Positions 7,434 through 10,786 of a stretch of 10,786 bases of DNA are shown one piece after another. How positions within the stretch are numbered: position 1 is the stretch's first letter; each line of letters starts with the position of its first letter. A program made the translations under genes and the position numbers. The notes under the pieces were generated by a model. It was not told the DNA's origin and made no database searches. It saw only the letters and a list, made by a program, of their open reading frames with translations. The DNA lies in NCBI GenBank assembly GCA_945877965.1, contig CAMCTH010000101.1, positions 1-10,786 of the forward strand. The letters run 5' to 3'. The DNA comes from Planctomicrobium piriforme. Its GTDB lineage: Bacteria > Planctomycetota > Planctomycetia > Pirellulales > PNKZ01.

Positions 7434-7747
7434 TCTTAACCGTTACATTCGGCGTGCGGATTCGTACCTTGATTTCCACATCTGTCATCAATCGTCCAGC
7501 AAATCGTAGAACCCCGATATCTCGTCGCTTATATTGAACGTACTAAGTCATTGTAATACTCTGACTTACACCCAAATGCCGGGAAGTCAGTCGGTTGCTG
7601 CATGACCAAGATGTAATGTTATTGAGAGATCACTGCGCGAAGTGAATTTCGTTGAAATTGCTGGGAGACTCGCTTCCCGGTCCAGTTGCTGGTTTGTGTG
7701 CCGTCGGTCGATCACGCATCCCCGTCGCCAACTAAGTACTTTCCCCT
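7434..7747. other. Intergenic region between ligase and dehydratase genes, no gene seen
   Basis: This 314-base stretch is more AT-rich than the flanking genes, especially at 7500-7625. It holds a TATATT hexamer (7530-7535, 5 of 6 to the -10 consensus), the inverted repeat described separately, a further AAGTCA copy (7584-7589) and small hairpins (CACT/AGTG at 7631-7644; GGGA/TCCC around 7663-7678). No open frame here looks coding. There is no strong terminator after the ligase. Confidence 0.5.
7530..7568 (+). promoter_or_regulatory. Candidate -10 element with adjacent inverted-repeat operator
   Basis: TATATT at 7530-7535 resembles a sigma-70 -10 box, but no good -35 is seen. Starting 9 bases after it, TAAGTCA (7544-7550) and TGACTTA (7562-7568) form a perfect 7-bp inverted repeat with an 11-base spacer. 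Half-sites are 18 bases apart centre to centre. If the -10 is real, the start of transcription would fall at the left half-site, a typical position for repression. As RNA the same repeat would form a 7-bp hairpin. Confidence 0.35.
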
Positions 7748-9718
7748 ATGCCGACTCCCCTATTGGCGCCGTTCATCTATCAAAACCGCACGCCGATTCT
7801 TTTCATCGTTCACGCAGCGGTTTACGCGACCGCATATTGCTTAGCCACGCTCTTGCGGTTCGACTTCGTCGTTCCTATCGAGAGTTGGCAGTTGCTGCGC
7901 GACACGTTGCCGTGGGTCGTCGGGGCTAGGCTCGTCAGCGCCTACGCGCTTTGGAGCTTTCACGGCTGGATGCGGTACGTCACGTTCCACGACTTAGTCG
8001 TGTTACTGCGCGCCACGATCGCCGGCACGTTCATCATCGTCTTCATCGACTACTTCCTCATGCCGCATAGCATGATTCCGCGGTCGGTCGTCGTACTCGA
8101 GTTCCTGCTCACGATCCTGCTCGTCGGCGGACTGCGCAGCATCGGACGTCTCAGTCGTGAGCAGATCATGCCGATGATGAACTCGCGGCTGCGATGCAAT
8201 CCGAACGCGCGGCGGGCGCTCATCGTCGGCTGCAATCCGCGGGGCGTTTACGTCGCGGGACAAATTCACGTCTGTCGCGAACTCAACACCCAGATCGTCG
8301 GCTTCCTCGACGTCGATGATTCGATGCACGGTCGCCGGATGAGCGGCTTCATGGTGTACGGCAGTCCGACCAACGTCGTCTCGTGCGCCGCCGATGCCGA
8401 GGCTCGCGACATCTACATCCTGGCCGACGTCCTGGCCGGCAAGGAACTCCGCAACCTGATCGATCGCTGCCGCGAAGCAAACCTGAACGTCAAGATCCTG
8501 CCGGGCGTCGAAGACTTCCTGACCGGTCGAGGCGTCGCCGGACCGATGGGCTTGAGACTGCGCGATGTCGACATCAACGACCTTTTAGGGCGCGATCCGG
8601 TCGAACTCGACGGTGAGAAGCTCATCACGTTCATTCAAAACAAAACCGTCATGGTCACCGGTGCCGGCGGTAGCATCGGCTCCGAAATCTGTCGACAACT
8701 ACTCGCCTTTCAACCGGCGGCCCTCTTGCTGGTTGAACGTGCCGAGAACAACTTGTTCCAGATCGACCGCGAACTCCGCGCCTTGGGAACGACGACCCAA
8801 CTGATCCCGTGCATCGCCGACGTCACCGACGCCGAGCGGATGCAGAAGCTGTTTGCTCTGCATCGCCCTGAGGTGCTGTTCCATGCGGCCGCGCACAAAC
8901 ACGTGCCGATGATGGAACTGAATCCCGGCGAGGCGATCAAGAACAACACCTTCGGCACGCGACAGCTGGCCGACATCTCGCAAGAGTTCGGTCTGCAAAC
9001 CTTCGTCCTCATCTCGACGGACAAGGCGGTAAATCCCACGAGCGTCATGGGACTATCAAAACAGTTGGCTGAGAACTACATCCACGCGCTTTCGCAATCG
9101 TCGGAGACGAAGTTCATCGCCGTTCGCTTCGGCAACGTACTCGGCTCGGTCGGTAGCGTCGTGCCGATTTTCCAAGAACAGATTCGCAACGGCGGACCGG
9201 TCACCGTCACGCATCCCGAGATGCGGCGGTTCTTCATGACGATTCCCGAAGCATCGCAACTGGTGATGCAAGCCGGTGCCATGGGACGCGGCGGCGAGAT
9301 CTTCGTACTCGATATGGGTGAACCGGTAAAGATCGTCGACCTAGCCCGCGACGTCGTACGTCTTTCCGGCCTGTCGCCGAACGACATCGAAATCGTTTTC
9401 ACCGGTATGCGGCCAGGCGAAAAGCTTTACGAGGAGCTGTATTTCGACAATGAGCGAACGCTACCGACCCCACACCCCAAATTGCGGGTCGCTTATCATC
9501 GTCCCTGTGAAATGGACGAGATTGAACTGCTGTTCGGCGAACTTCGCGAGGCAGCACAATCGAACGACGGCGCCTTTGTGCATCGTCGGCTGCGGGAATT
9601 GATTCCCGATTTCGATGCCTCCGTCGTCAACGAGCAAACCTGCTCGTCCGTGAACGAAGGAGATTCGACGGCCCCCGAGACCTCTTCGCCGGCCGCATCG
9701 GTACGGCGTAGCAAATAG
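7748..9718 (+). CDS. Membrane-anchored nucleotide-sugar 4,6-dehydratase (FlaA1/WbpM/PglF-type)
   Basis: The 656-residue protein has about four N-terminal membrane segments (roughly 15-36, 52-70, 85-104, 113-130). A Rossmann-like domain follows at about 155-260 (ALIVGCNPRGVYVAGQI). The catalytic SDR domain begins at about 298 with the NAD-binding VTGAGGSIGSE (303-313). STDKAVNP (423-430) and TSVMGLSK (431-438) supply the active-site region, with Met434 and Lys438 in place of the classical Tyr-x3-Lys, as expected in this subfamily. HPEMRRFFM and GMRPGEKLYEELY are further family signatures. Homologues convert UDP-GlcNAc to the UDP-4-keto-6-deoxy sugar, the first step to sugars such as QuiNAc, FucNAc or bacillosamine; the exact substrate is not determinable here. 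The ATG at 7748 is the first start after an in-frame TAA at 7733-7735. It has no Shine-Dalgarno site. Length is normal for the family; the last ~35 residues are a low-complexity tail. Confidence 0.94.
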   Translation: MPTPLLAPFIYQNRTPILFIVHAAVYATAYCLATLLRFDFVVPIESWQLLRDTLPWVVGARLVSAYALWSFHGWMRYVTFHDLVVLLRATIAGTFIIVFIDYFLMPHSMIPRSVVVLEFLLTILLVGGLRSIGRLSREQIMPMMNSRLRCNPNARRALIVGCNPRGVYVAGQIHVCRELNTQIVGFLDVDDSMHGRRMSGFMVYGSPTNVVSCAADAEARDIYILADVLAGKELRNLIDRCREANLNVKILPGVEDFLTGRGVAGPMGLRLRDVDINDLLGRDPVELDGEKLITFIQNKTVMVTGAGGSIGSEICRQLLAFQPAALLLVERAENNLFQIDRELRALGTTTQLIPCIADVTDAERMQKLFALHRPEVLFHAAAHKHVPMMELNPGEAIKNNTFGTRQLADISQEFGLQTFVLISTDKAVNPTSVMGLSKQLAENYIHALSQSSETKFIAVRFGNVLGSVGSVVPIFQEQIRNGGPVTVTHPEMRRFFMTIPEASQLVMQAGAMGRGGEIFVLDMGEPVKIVDLARDVVRLSGLSPNDIEIVFTGMRPGEKLYEELYFDNERTLPTPHPKLRVAYHRPCEMDEIELLFGELREAAQSNDGAFVHRRLRELIPDFDASVVNEQTCSSVNEGDSTAPETSSPAASVRRSK

Positions 9719-9937
9719 CCCGCCGCAGCATTCACCCTCCGTAGGCGGTCGAGGTACTCGGCTTGCGCCCGTTTCCCGAAGCCGGAATGTCGCTTCATCT
9801 GCGATCCTTTCATGCTCTTTGGTCGTGACGATTACGACAGTTGCACGCCTAGTAACGACAGTCCGCATCCGGTTCTTCGTAAGCGAGATTCCTCGCGTAA
9901 ATTCAACGTTGTAAGTCGAGCAATCTTCGTTCTCTAC
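9719..9937. other. Intergenic region upstream of the NusG-like gene's promoter
   Basis: This 219-base stretch has no supported gene. ACGACAGT occurs twice (9834-9841 and 9855-9862), exactly 21 bases apart. A perfect GCGAG/CTCGC hairpin with an ATTC loop lies at 9883-9896. GTAAG occurs at 9879-9883 and 9911-9915. No T-tract marks a terminator after the dehydratase gene. Confidence 0.45.
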
Positions 9938-9946
9938 TGCTATAAT
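9938..9946 (+). promoter_or_regulatory. Extended -10 promoter for the NusG-like gene
   Basis: TGC followed directly by TATAAT gives a perfect extended -10 element (TGnTATAAT). The -35 window (about 9918-9923, GAGCAA) is poor, which extended -10 promoters tolerate. Expected transcription start is around 9953. An ATG overlaps this -10 box (9945), so translation cannot begin there on a transcript from this promoter. Confidence 0.65.
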
Positions 9947-9949
9947 GAA

Positions 9950-10151
9950 GCAGGAAAACTGCCCTGGTAGGGAACCGCCTGAACCGCGACGTTTTGCGGG
10001 GCTAAGTGGCTACAGTCAAAGGGTTTTAGAACGCGTGTTTTTTCTGGGTGATGTCACCCAAGGGAACGGAGTGCGCGCTGAGATAGGCCTGAATTCACCC
10101 CCTGATTCGTTTGTAATTCCAACCGCCTCCGCCGTTCATACACTCGCCTTC
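9950..10151 (+). other. Long, structured 5' leader of the NusG-like gene (candidate cis-regulatory RNA)
   Basis: About 200 bases separate the predicted transcription start from the preferred ATG. Visible elements, in order: GCAG/CTGC hairpin with a GAAAA loop (9950-9962, its left edge at or before the predicted transcript start), TGCCCTGGTAG (9960-9970), a CCGC/GCGG stem just after it, a T6 run (10038-10043), and the palindrome TGGGTGATGTCACCCA (10045-10060). AGGGA (10061-10065) follows at once, with a GTG at 10071. I do not recognise a known riboswitch class. The stretch is open in the frame of the downstream gene, but its translation is not domain-like. Confidence 0.45.
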
Positions 10152-10718
10152 ATGTCTTCGCGTTTAGTACAAAGCGACGTCTATCCCAGCGGGTTGTTCG
10201 AACGACCCGAGTTAGGTCGCGAACGCACGCAAAGTTGGTGGGCATTCTACTTGCTGTCGCGACGTGAAAAGGACTTCATGCGTCGGCTGCAAGCACTGGA
10301 CATTCCGCACTACGCTCCCTTGATCCCGAAACGCTCGCGCTCGCCGCAAGGTCGCATGCGGTCGTCAATCGTGCCGCTATTCTCCGGTTACGTGTTTGCC
10401 TACGGCACGGAAGAAGATCGCTATCGAGCGATGACGACGAATTGCGTAAGTCGCTGGCTGCCGGTCGCCGACGGCGCCGCGCTGACGGCCGATCTGCAAC
10501 AGATCCGTCGCCTCATCGCTCTCGGCAAACCACTGACGCCCGAATCGCGGCTTGAGCCGGGTGAGTTCGTCCGCATTCGTAAAGGCCCCTTCGCCGGCCT
10601 CGAAGGGGTTATCGTCAAACGTCATAGCCAGACTCGACTCGTCGTGGCCGTTCGCTTTCTGCAGCAAGGCGCTTCCATTCTGTTCGAGGACTGTGACCTC
10701 GAAGGACTCGGCGTCTAG
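10152..10718 (+). CDS. NusG-family transcription antitermination factor (RfaH/LoaP-like paralogue)
   Basis: From the ATG at 10152 the product has 188 residues. The NGN domain spans about 28-122: SWWAFYLLSRREKDFMRRL, the PHYAPLIPKR strand, and VPLFSGYVFA (74-83), the equivalent of the family's LFPGYVF. A KOW motif follows at about 134-158 (LEPGEFVRIRKGPFAGLEGVIVKR). The frame is open back to 9945, but that ATG lies inside the -10 box. The segment between has no family similarity, while SDVYPSGLFE just after 10152 matches my memory of how planctomycete homologues begin. An in-frame GTG at 10071 with AGGGA upstream would give an isoform 27 residues longer. NusG-family proteins bind RNA polymerase and raise processivity; specialised paralogues in polysaccharide loci act on the long biosynthetic operons. 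Targets here are unknown, but genes to the right of the window are the obvious candidates. Confidence 0.9.
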   Translation: MSSRLVQSDVYPSGLFERPELGRERTQSWWAFYLLSRREKDFMRRLQALDIPHYAPLIPKRSRSPQGRMRSSIVPLFSGYVFAYGTEEDRYRAMTTNCVSRWLPVADGAALTADLQQIRRLIALGKPLTPESRLEPGEFVRIRKGPFAGLEGVIVKRHSQTRLVVAVRFLQQGASILFEDCDLEGLGV

Positions 10719-10738
10719 TTCAACACTCCAACCTGTCT

Positions 10739-10767
10739 TTGACTCCCCTTCATCGTTGAACCATACC
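10739..10767 (+). promoter_or_regulatory. Weak candidate promoter for a gene beyond the window
   Basis: TTGACT (10739-10744, 5 of 6 to the -35 consensus) is followed after 17 bases by CATACC (10762-10767, only 3 of 6 to the -10 consensus). It sits in the non-coding tail after the NusG-like gene. No start codon for a following gene is visible before the window ends. Confidence 0.2.
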
Positions 10768-10786
10768 GTCGAACTTGCAGATCGCA

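Noticed and set aside
9496..9813. Minus-strand frame beginning MKGSQMKRHSGFGKRAQ, with GAAAGGA before its second ATG
   Set aside because: More than two thirds of it is antisense to the conserved dehydratase gene, and the remainder has no recognisable domain. A small protein cannot be excluded but is not supported.
9950..10060. Known riboswitch (c-di-GMP, cobalamin, SAM, TPP and similar) in the NusG-like leader
   Set aside because: I looked for the conserved cores I remember of these classes and found none; only unclassified stems and a palindrome are visible.
9945..10151. N-terminal extension of the NusG-like protein from the ATG at 9945
   Set aside because: That ATG overlaps the -10 hexamer, so a transcript from the promoter would not contain it. 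The extra residues show no family similarity.
10719..10760. TTCAAC...GTTGAA inverted repeat after the NusG-like gene as a terminator
   Set aside because: The stem is 6 bp and AT-rich with a loop of about 30 bases and no T-tract.

Overview
The window looks like part of an exopolysaccharide (EPS) or capsule locus from a planctomycete, probably of the Pirellulales type. This assignment is inferred from protein style and was not confirmed by any search. The supporting features are GC-rich DNA, several GTG starts, weak or absent Shine-Dalgarno sites, a lipoprotein plus Wza-like exporter pair, a membrane O-antigen ligase with a long TPR tail, and a short NusG-like antiterminator beginning in a way I remember from planctomycete homologues.

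Layout: 1-902 (minus) is the 5' part of a secreted TPR protein that runs off the left edge. A 404-base divergent spacer follows. Then, all on the plus strand: a putative lipoprotein with a proline-rich tail (1307-2179); a Wza/BexD-type outer-membrane polysaccharide export lipoprotein (2262-3551); a clear intrinsic terminator (3586-3625); a secreted protein with a Cna-B/carboxypeptidase-regulatory-like beta domain and a glycine-rich tail (3847-4659); a Wzy/WaaL-family ligase or polymerase fused to TPRs (4806-7433); a 314-base spacer with an inverted repeat next to a possible -10; a FlaA1/WbpM-type membrane nucleotide-sugar 4,6-dehydratase (7748-9718); a promoter with a perfect extended -10 (9938-9946) and a leader of about 200 bases; and a NusG/RfaH/LoaP-family antiterminator (10152-10718). 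The last 68 bases are non-coding and may carry the next promoter.

How the genes fit together (inference from families): the dehydratase would make a keto-deoxy nucleotide sugar for the repeat unit. The Wzy/WaaL-like protein would polymerise or ligate the lipid-linked glycan at the outer face of the inner membrane. The Wza-like lipoprotein would carry polymer across the outer membrane, and the adjacent lipoprotein and secreted Gly-rich protein are candidate accessory or matrix parts. The NusG paralogue would act on transcription of long EPS operons, perhaps the genes to the right of the window. No glycosyltransferase, flippase or Wzc-type kinase is present in this window.

The most interesting unexplained element is the leader of the NusG-like gene, which holds several hairpins, a 16-base palindrome, a T-tract and an alternative start with its own Shine-Dalgarno site. 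I found no mobile element, tRNA, rRNA or CRISPR array.
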